NCBI GenBank assembly: GCA_023078685.1
Contig: JALGAS010000005.1
Location: 4,030,001-4,094,000 of the forward strand
Origin: Neopestalotiopsis rosae
Lineage: Eukaryota; Ascomycota; Sordariomycetes; Amphisphaeriales; Sporocadaceae
DNA length: 64,000 nt
Reading direction: 5' to 3'
In this document: in pieces, positions 45,138 through 54,798 of the stretch
Numbering within the stretch: position 1 is the first letter of the stretch
Layout: every line of letters begins with the position of its first letter
The notes under the pieces: model-generated
Database searches by the model: none
Seen by the model: only the letters and a program-made list of their open reading frames with translations
What the model was told of the DNA's origin: nothing
Position numbers and translations under genes: made by a program

Positions 45138-46966
45138 ATGGACAAAGAGAAAGTCGAACAGATCGAGAAACAGTCAGGGGAGGTCAGTCATTTGTTCGAG
45201 TTGTATGATTGTTTGCTGACGCATCGGATACTCTAGGTCATCGTCGCTGGACCGGAAACCATCACTACCGATGTCTATGATGAGACTATGAACAGAAACT
45301 TGAACCGCATCTTGGACTGGCGGGTTCTTCCAGTCTGCTGCTGGCTCTATCTCCTCAACTTCCTCGACCGTGGCAATATCGGCAATGCCAAAGTTCTCAA
45401 TGCAGAGACTCATGACGACTTGCTCAGCCAGACTGGCATGACGGCTTCTGGCTATGCCGTGACGGTGTCCCTCTTCTCGGTCGCGTATGCTGTCTTCGAA
45501 GTACCATCCAACTGGATCAGTAAGTGCACGCGGCTTGGAACCACAAATTCTGGAGCATCTGCATCTGAAGAGCGAACACTGACATTTGAACCAATAGTGA
45601 AGCACTATGTTCGGCCGTCGCTATGGCTCGCCATTCTCTTAGGCTGCTGGGGCGCTCTGACGATTGGCTTTGGTGAGCATCAGTCAAACATTTGAGTAGT
45701 CACGATAAAGTAGAGCTAATACATCGTTGGATAAGCTGGAGTGCATAACTATGCCACAGTCCTTGTACTGAGACTCTTGATTGGCGTTGTAAGTACAGAC
45801 CGAAAGATGTGTTGCAACGGAAACTAATTTAGACTATTTAGTTCGAGGCAGGCTTCTTTCCCGGCATTGTATACTTCATCACTATATGGTATCGCCACAA
45901 CGAGAGATCCATCCGCATAGCCTATGTCATTGCATTTTGTAATCTAGCTGGTGCGTTTGGCGGTGCGATTGCCTATGGCATCGGCCACATCAATGGCGCT
46001 GCTGGCCTTCAGGGTTTCCGCTGGTTGTTCATCATCGAAGGCATCATTACCATGCTGAGCGTTCTACCCACGGTTTGGATATTACCCGACTATCCTTCGC
46101 GGGCCCATTTTCTTAACGAGGATCAAAAGAGACTGGCAATTGATAGGCTCAAAGATATGGGCGGAGGCTACAACAGGGATCACGCAACGAAGGAGGAAAT
46201 TCTTCAGACATTTTTCAAGCCGAGAATGCTGGCGCACTATGCAGCCTATGTAAGACATTCTGCACTTACTTCCAGACTATGGTTGCTAATCAATTCCACG
46301 TTGCATGGGCACAGATTGCCAATGTTGTTTTGCAGGGATCATTCACTTTCTACTCGCCGACCATCGTGACCGGGCTTGGCTATGCCTCTATTCAGGCGCA
46401 ACTTATGACTGTCCCACCCTGGGTCGTGGGATTCGTCGTGGCTATTCTACTGTCGTACTCGGCAGATCACTTCAATGCTCGAGGTTGGCACATTGCGGGA
46501 GCCTCCATCGCTGGCGGCGTCGGATGGGTGACGGCGGGATCTCTGCCACACGATGCATACACGGCGCGATACGGTTGTTTGTGCCTTGCCGCGGCTGGGG
46601 CGTTCCCGTGCGCACCAGCCATGACGAACTGGGTCACTTGCAACACACCGAGCTTACTGACGTGAGTGATTCTTTGAGGAGATATATCATTGAACACGGA
46701 CAATGACTTACATCTTTCTGTGCCTATGCAGGATCCCCTTTGCCATCGCCCTGCACAATTCGTGCGCAGGTATTGGTCAGATTATCGCTCAGTGGATATG
46801 GAAAACCAACGAGGCAGCAGACGGCTATCCGACAGGAAACTACGTCTGTGCTGGGTGCAGCTTCTTTGTTGCGATCATGGCAGTGGGCCTGAGATTCTGG
46901 TATGGTCACATGAATCGACATGGAACGTTGGATGCTCGAGGAGAGAAGAGATCTTGGTCGTACTGA
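45138..46966 (+). CDS. MFS transporter, anion:cation symporter (Dal5/allantoate-nicotinate permease) family
   Basis: Seven exons (45138-45182, 45237-45519, 45598-45672, 45736-45788, 45842-46249, 46315-46661, 46732-46966) total 482 codons. Family landmarks: LDWRVLPVCCWLYLLNFLDRGNIGNAK in the first membrane pass (DRGNIGNA is the Dal5-type signature), YAVFEVPSNW, LLIGVFEAGFFPGIVYFIT, YRHNERSIRIAY, LQGFRWLFIIEGI and VWILPDYP, a cytosolic loop, and a final QIIAQWIWKTNEA region, with 12 predicted passes. Members import allantoate, ureidosuccinate, nicotinate, pantothenate, biotin precursors or small peptides; sequence does not choose among these. Intron 1 uses a GTCAGT donor, less common but acceptable. 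Single acetyltransferase gene follows convergently. Confidence 0.9.
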
Positions 46967-47091
46967 GGAAAAATGGGTGTACAATAGAGTAAGACGATGA
47001 TGTATATCTAAGTGGCTAAGGAGCTTGTGACCAGAGGAAGAGGGCCAGAATGGATAAGACATTGATTGATTATCGGATCGCACAGCTCCGA

Positions 47092-47595
47092 CTAGGGTTG
47101 GACTTTCTGGCGCTCAAGAAATGTCGCCTCTGCTCCATAGTTGAGTAACTTTTTAGCAAGGACTGTATCGACAGATGGTGGTGGTAGAAAGCCGTAGCGA
47201 CCCCAGAAAGGCACAGTGCCGTAGACTGATATGAGGCATGCGCTTGGGAAGCGCTCAGCAATAGCGAGGAGTTTCTCGATAGCTTGCGCCGCCAGTCCTT
47301 GTCCACGGGAGGCAGGTAGCACACAGACGTCGTGAAGATAGTACTGATCAGCGTCTGGGGCTATATTTTGCAGCAGGCCGTCTAGTTCTGGTGGCTGACG
47401 GTAGCGGATAGGGTGCGAAATGGCATATCCATTGAGCTCGCCGGCCTCGTTCACCAATGCCAAACACCCCTCAGGAAAAAGTCTTACTCGCTCGGCAAAG
47501 ACGTCTCTGCTTTCGGGCAATGCCGCGTGAATGACTGACATAACGCGAACAACGGCGTCGATGTCGCTACTTGTGAGCTGTCGCCAGGTAGCCAT
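47092..47595 (-). CDS. GNAT-family N-acetyltransferase
   Basis: Single exon, 167 residues, ATG at 47595; the upstream extension has only a TTG. Shape of the GNAT fold: MATWRQLTSSDIDAVVRVMS (strand 1/helix 1), LALVNEAGELNGYAISHPI (strands 2-3), YYLHDVCVLPASRGQGLAAQAIEKLL where V-x-P-x-x-RGQGLA is the acetyl-CoA pyrophosphate-binding motif A, and ISVYGTVPFWGRYGF (motif B). It transfers acetyl from acetyl-CoA to an amine; close relatives include small-molecule acetyltransferases and no substrate can be read off. Its 3' end lies 125 bp from the transporter stop, tail to tail. Confidence 0.9.
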   Translation of the reverse strand: MATWRQLTSSDIDAVVRVMSVIHAALPESRDVFAERVRLFPEGCLALVNEAGELNGYAISHPIRYRQPPELDGLLQNIAPDADQYYLHDVCVLPASRGQGLAAQAIEKLLAIAERFPSACLISVYGTVPFWGRYGFLPPPSVDTVLAKKLLNYGAEATFLERQKVQP

Positions 47596-48943
47596 TATGC
47601 CCCTGCTGTCGTGGTTTCCGTCGCGCAAGAACAGTCACCAGTCGCCACGACGACCGTCTCCGTTGTTGGAGTGGGAGCCGAAAAATGATCGGGAGGAGCC
47701 TGAAATAATGATACTTGACGTGATAAGCTGTGGAGTGGAAGTAAAAGTTTCAGTAATGCGACCGTTTGGCGGAGGCGTCCACCACGCTAATGAGTGCTAG
47801 AACGTGCCCTTGTGGTGTAAACGGATAGACCCGGAGAGGCATTTCCAGTGGGCCTTCCCCAGTGATTCACGCTGAAATGGAGTAACCCGGGCCTTGGGGC
47901 TGCGAAACCAACCATCGCCAGCGACCTGGAGGCTGTCGTTGTGAGGCAGAGGGAAATCTCCAAGTTTCGAGGTTCTGACAACATGCACCGTACGGCGCAG
48001 ACAGATGATTACATGGAAGGTGATAAAAGTATCGTTAGGCAATATGTGCATGGTTGCTAGCCACACAAAGTACATCTGTAGGGGTTTCGTGGTAGCGAGA
48101 GCGCTAAAACCAAACCGTGTTCATCTACTACAGGTGCTGTATAGTTGGGATCGCAGTGGTCCAACAACCTAAATTGCCAGTACCGATCTGTTAAAACCCA
48201 TAAGCTAGGATACATACCTAGGTAAGCACCTACCTAGGTCCGAAAACGAACGAATACGAGATGTCTGATATACATTGCACAGTCACAGTGGACTCCACGA
48301 GTCAACCATATAAAGTTTCTTTTTTTTTCTCCGCTTAGGCTCATTATCCATTCGTGCACCACAACCGGTGTAGACAGATTTTTACACATCATTGAGAAGT
48401 CAATGAGAGTTTCGAGTGACGGCAAGTACACACACAGTGTGGACCACGACGACGAAGTTCTCGTAGGTGCTTTTCATCTACCGTTGGTAGCTTGTAACCC
48501 AGGCTTCGGCAGTCGAAATGGGCATCGTAGCGCCTGGAATAGTTGACTCGTGATATACCTCCGTCCTTGGCAATGTCCCAAGCCTAGATCTGGTTAGGTA
48601 TCGGAGGTTTGTGTACAGTTTGCTTTCAGCCGGGAATATTTCCCAGCCTTGGCTCCTGACTTGTGGCACACTGATATATAAAACACAATCTATGGAACGC
48701 AGAAAAAGCATTTGCCAATGATTTTGAGATGATATCGGAGATAGAGTAAATGAAGAGAACTTCAATGAACAAGTGAGAGGCGAAGGAGTAGAGGGCAGTA
48801 TTTTCCGAAAGCGTTAGAAGGAAAGCATTGCTCGTCCAGGTATATAAACATCACCAGTCGACTACGATAGACACAGAATCTCAGAACCAGACTCCTCACC
48901 TATCACTCTCTCTAGTCATCAGTCGTACTCGTATCGATCTACA
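47596..48943. other. Intergenic gap with TACCTAGGTA palindromes and an LPMO TATA box
   Basis: No supported gene in 1.35 kb. At 48215-48240 a perfect TACCTAGGTA palindrome is followed six bases later by TACCTAGGTC, giving a hairpin-capable pair. The last 100 bp are the LPMO promoter and leader. Confidence 0.5.
48841..48848 (+). promoter_or_regulatory. TATA box of the AA9 gene
   Basis: TATATAAA at 48841-48848, 96 bp upstream of the ATG, followed by a CT-rich leader (CACTCTCTCTAG), which is the usual core promoter layout of strongly induced fungal secretome genes. Confidence 0.6.
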
Positions 48944-49705
48944 ATGAAGGCCTTCATCGCTCTCGTCGCCCTGGTGGCACCCCTGACCGAGGCACACTAC
49001 ATCTTCAACCGCCTTATCGTCAATGGCGCATCCATCGGAGGCGAATACGCCTACACGCGCAAGAACAGCAATTCCTACAATCCTGCCTACACCAGTGAAT
49101 TGATGAACTCCAACGACCTCCGATGTAACAAGGGCGCGACGGCTGGAAGTACTCAGACCTACACTGTCAAGGCTGGTGACAAGCTGGGCTTCAAGTTGTG
49201 TAAGTATATTCGCGCAGAAAATTTATGTGTGAAGGAAGAGATGAGCTGACACCTGCCAGTCAACAACGAATTCATCGAGCACCCGGGCCCAGGCTTCGTC
49301 TACATCTCCAAGGCGCCCAGCACCGCCGCCACCTACGACGGCTCGGGCGACTGGGTCAAGGTCATGGAGACTGGCCTCTGCAACCCGTCGACCCCGGGCA
49401 ACGACGCCTCGTGGTGCTCCTGGCAAAAGGACCGCCTTGAGTGGACCGTCCAGAAGAACATTCCCGCTGGCGAGTACCTCGTCCGCGTCGAGCACATTGG
49501 CCTCCACGAGGCGCACCAGGGCAAGGCCCAGTTCTATATTGAGTGCTTCCAGCTCAAGATCGAGAGCGATGGCACCGGTACGCCGCAGCCGGCCGTCAAG
49601 ATCCCCGGTGTCTACAAGGCGACCGACCCCGGTATCGCGTTCAACAAGTGGAACAACCCGACCTCGTACACTATGCCGGGACCCAAGGTCTGGGACGGGA
49701 ACTAG
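48944..49705 (+). CDS. AA9 lytic polysaccharide monooxygenase (formerly GH61)
   Basis: Two exons (48944-49199, 49260-49705) with a 60-bp intron, 233 residues. Signal peptide residues 1-17 end in EA before HYIFNRL, so the mature protein starts with the catalytic His1 (H18). The second copper-brace histidine is H93 in FIEHPGPGFVYIS, the axial Tyr is Y178 in QFYIEC, and VRVEHIGLHEA holds the third conserved His that assists oxygen handling. Cys pairs (C57, C126, C138, C182) can form the two typical disulfides. The enzyme oxidatively cleaves cellulose or hemicellulose chains outside the cell with a reductant and peroxide or oxygen. No carbohydrate-binding module is attached; length equals a bare catalytic domain. 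Regulation by carbon source is likely but I see no clear CreA cluster. Confidence 0.95.
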
Positions 49706-50032
49706 AGACGATACGCATTCCTTGAAGTCTCTGTTAGTCATGGTAGCAATAGTATGGAGAAGCGGCAGTACTTAGTATACTGTGCATCGTCGAATAAATG
49801 GAATGAGATTGTCGCGATAGATGTGATCCTCATTATGCCTGTGGCGCTCCGTTCATGAAAGCTGTATCTGAAGAGTGAAAGTTTGGGAAAAGATGTACCT
49901 TTCAGTAATAGACCTTTTACCGGCGGAAGCCGAGAGGCCCCCAAAGTCCCCTAACACCCAGAGCCCATGAAAAATCTCATGGCGCTATGTTCCTACTGCT
50001 AAGCACAACCTAGGACCAACAACAGCGGGGTT
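49706..50032. other. Intergenic gap
   Basis: LPMO 3' flank and methyltransferase promoter; nothing else seen. Confidence 0.5.
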
Positions 50033-50734
50033 ATGACAAATCCCCACAGAACGAATACAATGACTGCACAAGATGCTCCCGAGAACCTCAAACAGCGACT
50101 AAAGGAGTCTTATGATGCCATCGCACCAAAATACAACAAATGGACCATACCAAAGTCTGAGCAGCGGCTGCACTACCTGGACCGGCTACTCGACTGCCTA
50201 AATGTCGCCGAGAACCCGCAACGCTCCATACTGGAGCTTGGCTGCGGGGGCGGGGTTCCAGTGACCCAGAGGCTATTACAGCACGAAGGTTTCCGCGTCA
50301 TTGCCAATGACCTGTCTAGAGTGCAGATCGAGGAAGCCCAGCGGAATCTAGGGTCGGTACCTGCAGAGCGACTCGAGCTGGTGGAAGGCGACATGTTTGA
50401 GCTCTCATTTGCGGACAACTCATTGGATGCAGTCATTGGTCTCTACAGCTTGATACATCTCCCTTGCGCCGAACAGGACGCCATGATCAAGAAGATTGCT
50501 GCATGGCTCAAGCCTGGTGGCTACTTTCTGGCAAACTTTAGCGAAGAGGCAACATCTGGTGTTGTTTACGAGGAATGGTTGGACCCAAAGGGCTGGGTCT
50601 ATTGGAGCGGACACGGCGCCGAAGCTACGGTGGCCAAAGTCCGTGAGGCCGGCTTGGAAATTGTGATCGGAGAAGTCGCCAAAGATGCAGTCGATGCATC
50701 ATTCATGTGGATCATTGGACGGAAACCCATTTGA
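50033..50734 (+). CDS. Class I SAM-dependent methyltransferase, 233 aa
   Basis: Single exon; ATG at 50033 or the second in-frame ATG at 50060, which starts MTAQDAPENL and may be the real start. Rossmann-fold methyltransferase signs: motif I ILELGCGGGVPVTQRLL (SAM binding), an acidic residue ending strand 2 in VIANDLSRVQIEEA, motif II region VEGDMFELSFADNSLDAVIGLYSLIH, and motif III LKPGGYFLANFSEE. It resembles the Methyltransf_11/25 group acting on small molecules; the target is unknown. There is no targeting signal. The upstream neighbour is the LPMO on the same strand, and there is no sign of a biosynthetic cluster. Confidence 0.9.
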   Translation: MTNPHRTNTMTAQDAPENLKQRLKESYDAIAPKYNKWTIPKSEQRLHYLDRLLDCLNVAENPQRSILELGCGGGVPVTQRLLQHEGFRVIANDLSRVQIEEAQRNLGSVPAERLELVEGDMFELSFADNSLDAVIGLYSLIHLPCAEQDAMIKKIAAWLKPGGYFLANFSEEATSGVVYEEWLDPKGWVYWSGHGAEATVAKVREAGLEIVIGEVAKDAVDASFMWIIGRKPI

Positions 50735-51743
50735 TTCGTATTCAGGGTCCTCTTTGAGAGGTCCTCTGCTCATGCAGACATGGCTGAGTAAATTCCAGTA
50801 CTCGACGGGATCGCGTATGTGCGAGACTGGTATGGGCAGAGGCAACAGAAGGGTTTGCAATGGCCCGTTAGGGTTTTCCCATCTCAGGTGGATGGTCACG
50901 TAACGTTGTATACAGATAGCAATTTGATGTCAATGAGGATAACCTCATTCGTCCACGGGGTTTCAGTTGTCTCGATATCGCAACAACGTCATGTCGTGTT
51001 GTTAAGCGACGTTTTTGGCCCTCTTGAGACCCTGGACTGAGGATTCCATCAATGTTCCACGGATAAATTAGCTTTAAGCTTAACGTGGGATCCGCAACAC
51101 TATAGGTGACACCACCATGCCGCTGAACCCTCTACCCAGCCTTTAGCTTAGAAACCATCTTCCGCGAATTCTCACTGGCTATTAGTGACGTGGTAGATTG
51201 TTATCGTCTTCAAAGTCAATTTACAGGGACCGCAGACTCAGAAGATGGAAAATAGAGCCAATCGGACTGAGAAATTGGGAGCCAAGATGTCCGATTTGGA
51301 TGGTGCTACCTGAGGTGTGTGTACCGACGTGCAGATGAACTGGGGTTCCCCATGATTTTGAAGCGCCATGCAGTAGATGTGCCGAATTATTTCTCGGGCC
51401 TCTACGTCCGCCAACGTCACAATGAACTCGCTACATCCTGGGTCGTGACCAGGGGCAATCGACTTCCGCACGACTACGTAAGAGAATATCATGTTACATA
51501 TAGGGGTTTATCATCAAGGGCTGTTGGCAAGTAACAAAATCATCCGCCAATGGAGCGAAACACTAGTGACTTTAATTATCACTATAACGCAACATTGAAG
51601 AAGCCGGCATCCGTTCTAGATCATGGCAGCGATGATGCCTCCTGGCAAAGCCTTTACTTGCGTGGAAGCATGTAAAGGCCGGTACAGTCCAGTCATGTGT
51701 ATGACAGTCACTATCACCAAGTTCATCACAATCAATCGCGACA
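50735..51743. other. Intergenic gap, 1.0 kb
   Basis: No supported gene. The last 150 bases are the likely promoter and leader of the secreted protein. Confidence 0.45.
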
Positions 51744-52583
51744 ATGCCATCCTCAAGCCAGATCATTTCCTCGCTCGCCGCCGTCGGCATTGCCTCCGTC
51801 AATGCCGCCATGGGCCCGGCATTCAGTACCGGACCCGTATCTGACGGCTCCTTCATCCGAGAATCGACCTCTACATTGGTGCTCCCGGCCGCGCCTAGCA
51901 ATAACAATGGCATCGCCTCTTTGTGGGTCGGCATGGGAACTTCGAATGGGGATCTCATTCAGTCAATTGCCGACAACTGGCAATCTAGCACGTGGGATAT
52001 CTATGCTTACACTCTGTTGAGCACTAGCCGTAAGTCATGCATGGCTATATGGCTTGAACGACTTGAGTATACTGACAGGAATCATTGCTAGCTACCTCCC
52101 AGATGCCTGTATATGGTGTTGGTTCAGCCGATGCTACTGCCAACGATCAGATCACAATGCACTGTAAGTCAAAACCCCGCCTTCAAATCTACGGACTATT
52201 AACTCTTTCTAGACAAGTACGATGATTCCACCGCAAACTATACTCAGACAGTCACCAAGAACGGCGCGGTTGTCTCAACGCTATCTACCAGCGACGGCCA
52301 TGCGCTTGGATGGGGCAGTGCAATTGAGTGCGCCGAGAACAACTGCGGAACCATGCCCGCTCATAGTAAGTGCCCAATAACCACTAATATCCGCAAACAT
52401 TCAACTCATACGCTCTTGACAGAGTGGATCAACACCCAGATCATCATGGACGTGGCGGACCCCAACTACATCAACACACTATATAAGGGATCAGGTGTCA
52501 CTGGTGACTTGGTGACTGCTGATGGAGGCAAGACTTGGACCGTGGCTACAATCTCTATTCCCCAGTTCACCTTCACTGGATAG
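51744..52583 (+). CDS. Small secreted fungal protein of unknown function, 223 aa
   Basis: Four exons (51744-52029, 52092-52163, 52213-52365, 52423-52583), 224 codons, all introns with good borders. A signal peptide is present (MPSSSQIISSLAAVGIASVNA, cleavage near AAMG). The mature part is Ser/Thr/Asn-rich and beta-like: TSTLVLPAAPSNNNGIASLW, GDLIQSIADNWQSSTWDIYA, DQITMHYKYDDSTANYTQTV, ALGWGSAIECAENNCG with two Cys, and WTVATISIPQFTFTG at the end. The pattern (alternating strands, Trp-rich) suggests a jelly-roll fold similar to concanavalin-like secreted hydrolases, but I see no catalytic pair and assign no function. It could be a secreted enzyme or effector-like protein. Confidence 0.8.
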
Positions 52584-52886
52584 GGATGCATAAGCTTCAA
52601 ATATTCAGGAGTTATAGCCCATATCTTGAGATATTGCCATGTCCAGTATATATGCCGGATGAGGACTGTATATATTCGGCGCTCCGTACTCTGATTTACT
52701 CATAATGTTGAAGCTTACGTCAAGTCTATGTGAAATGCTCTGACAAATTGTTGTCTTGGGATGCCTACTCTCTGAACGAATCACCCGACGGCGGCACCTC
52801 ACTAGGAAAAGGTTTGCACCCGTAAACAACATAGCTGCATTTGCTTTGCTTAGCACGTTGGCTAGGTTTCAGCCAGACGGTTCAAC
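52584..52886. other. Convergent gap
   Basis: 3' flanks of the secreted protein and of the methyltransferase on the other strand. Nothing else seen. Confidence 0.5.
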
Positions 52887-54173
52887 TTACAGTGTACAAT
52901 AAGGATGATTTCTACAGTCCCTCAGGTACTCGTGAGACTCCTTGACCAAAGTCTCAATCTCCTCTGGAGAATAGCCGGCCTGTGTCAGAAGTTTCCAACC
53001 CATTCCCCGAAGCCCATCGAGCAAGTTTCTGAGCTCCCATAGGCCGACTTCCTTGTGTTTCTTGTCTTGTGGCCAAGGATTGAGGGGCCAGATGAAAGGC
53101 CGTTCTTGGACATCGACAACTAAAGGGAAGAGCTCAGTCAGTTGCTGCTATTACAAAAGTCACATGTTTCAGACTCACACCCAACCTCTTCCAACCATTG
53201 CTTATACTTCTGTGGCACAAGAATATCCCTCCCTGCAGCTGCGGCTCCGTCGATGCAGCCTCTGGACCACTTTTGGAGCGCAGATCCTGCTTTCTGTCAG
53301 TCAACAATGCGCAGCAAAAGGCAGCACACTCATACCTTCCCAGTTCCCACTATCATCACTGAATTGTAGCGAGGCGTCTTGAAACTCGATCCATCCCCCC
53401 GGCTTCATGTTGTCCAAAGCATTCTTCATGACCACGCGAGGGTCATCAAAGCACGTAGACACCAATCGCAAATGCACATAGTCGAACATGATGCGGTGTT
53501 CGCAAGGGTATGAACAGGCGGTTCCCGGGGGATGCGGCGCCGGGAAGACCCAAGTATCTTCAGCATCGTCCCGTTGAAAGGTGCAGTTGGGGACATGCGG
53601 CTGCTCGGGTTGAATGGCGCTCAGGTCGGTTCCAATAACTTGGGATTGAGGAAACTTTTCCGCAAACTCGAGAGCCCAAATACCTGTTCCTGTCGCCACG
53701 TCGAGCACATATTCAGGAACCTGCTGTAACGGTGCAAGTCCATACCACCCATCCAGAAGCAAGGTCATCAAGTGATGCTGAAGGTCTAGACGATCTTGCT
53801 CGGCCTGCGATTAATTTGTTTAGTGCCATAGATTGCTGAAAGAAATAATAACACCCACAGCGTCATTGGGAAAATAGTATTTCCCATCCTTGTAACCGTG
53901 GTACAATCTGCCCGAGTCTCCCAACACTGAGCTGGGGTCGATAACGGAGAGTCCACCTGGGGTACGGCCCAGAGACTCATTGACCAATTTGTTTGCCTGA
54001 ATGGCAAAGTTGGGATCGTTAGTTGCTATCTCTCCGTACGCGAGGCCTTGAAGTATCGGGTCCACTCGAGGGACTGACTCGCTATACAGACGAGTTGGTG
54101 GCTGGAGCATCTGCGCGCCCTCTCCAGCTGCACGATCGGCACGACTCGACCCATATTGGCTTGTTGAAGACAT
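52887..54173 (-). CDS. LaeA-like/UMTA SAM methyltransferase
   Basis: Four exons (53859-54173, 53336-53804, 53179-53289, 52887-53119), 376 codons. The N-terminal 100 residues are disordered. The catalytic domain begins AEQDRLDLQHHLMTLLLDGW, with SAM motif I YVLDVATGTGIWALEFAEKF, then VIGTDLSAIQPEQPHVPNC, FQRDDAEDTWVF, FDYVHLRLVSTCF and LDNMKPGGWIEFQDA. This order (ATGTGIW, GTDLS.IQP, DDAE..W) is diagnostic of the LaeA/umta group of fungal methyltransferases. LaeA controls secondary metabolism and development; most paralogues in a genome have other, unknown roles. The C-terminal FVDVQERPFIWPLNPWPQD forms across intron 3 and matches the family. It is divergent from a HET gene. Confidence 0.9.
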
Positions 54174-54798
54174 TATGTATTGACGACAACAAACCAAACT
54201 CCCTCCCTTATGTAAAGCTTGAAGAATAGGAATATTGTGTGTTTCGATCTATGGGTTCCGCAATCGCAAGTCAATCGGATCAAAGAGGGGGTTGCGTGAT
54301 TTCGACTGTCGCATGTTGTATAATCCTTGCTTCCGTGTAGGGTATCCGTCCCGTCGGGTCGCGGTTGGGGCAATTATATCGAATCTGGGCAAGTGGAAAC
54401 TCCCACAGGTGGACCTGAACGAAGCTTTCTTCTGCTTCTTCTTCTTCTTCTTCTTCTTCTTCTTTCCCCCCTTCCCTTTTATTTTCCATTTCGGAACAAC
54501 ATAATTGATCTTCGACCTCCATGGCCAATGCTCATGTGAGGTATTGTCGATCAATGTTCGTCAGGCAGCATTATCCATCGTGGATCCTGCTGTTCCAACT
54601 CTGCAGCTAATCGGTGCCCATTTTCGTGCAGTGCGCTCAGCCACAGGTGGAAGTGGAGAAATATGCGCACCGTTGTTGCAAACACAGCATGCGATAACAA
54701 AATTGCTACCAATTCCTCCTCCAGATTTTGGCCTGGTGAACTTACGCAATACCCAGCTGGACAGGCGTCTTCTTCACAAACCACGCGTTAACAGGAAA
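54174..54798. promoter_or_regulatory. Divergent promoter region with a TTC microsatellite
   Basis: Separates the methyltransferase and HET starts. A TTC/GAA tract of about 11 units lies at 54430-54465, followed by a CCCCCC run. It may contain an unannotated first exon of the HET gene, since the reading frame stays open upstream of the chosen ATG. Confidence 0.5.
54430..54465. repeat. (TTC)n microsatellite
   Basis: An uninterrupted TTC run of about 11 units with one CTG-containing interruption at its left edge. On the other strand it is a GAA tract. Confidence 0.9.

Noticed and set aside
54249..54554. Lys-rich open frame upstream of the methyltransferase
   Set aside because: It is only the reverse reading of the TTC/CCC microsatellite.
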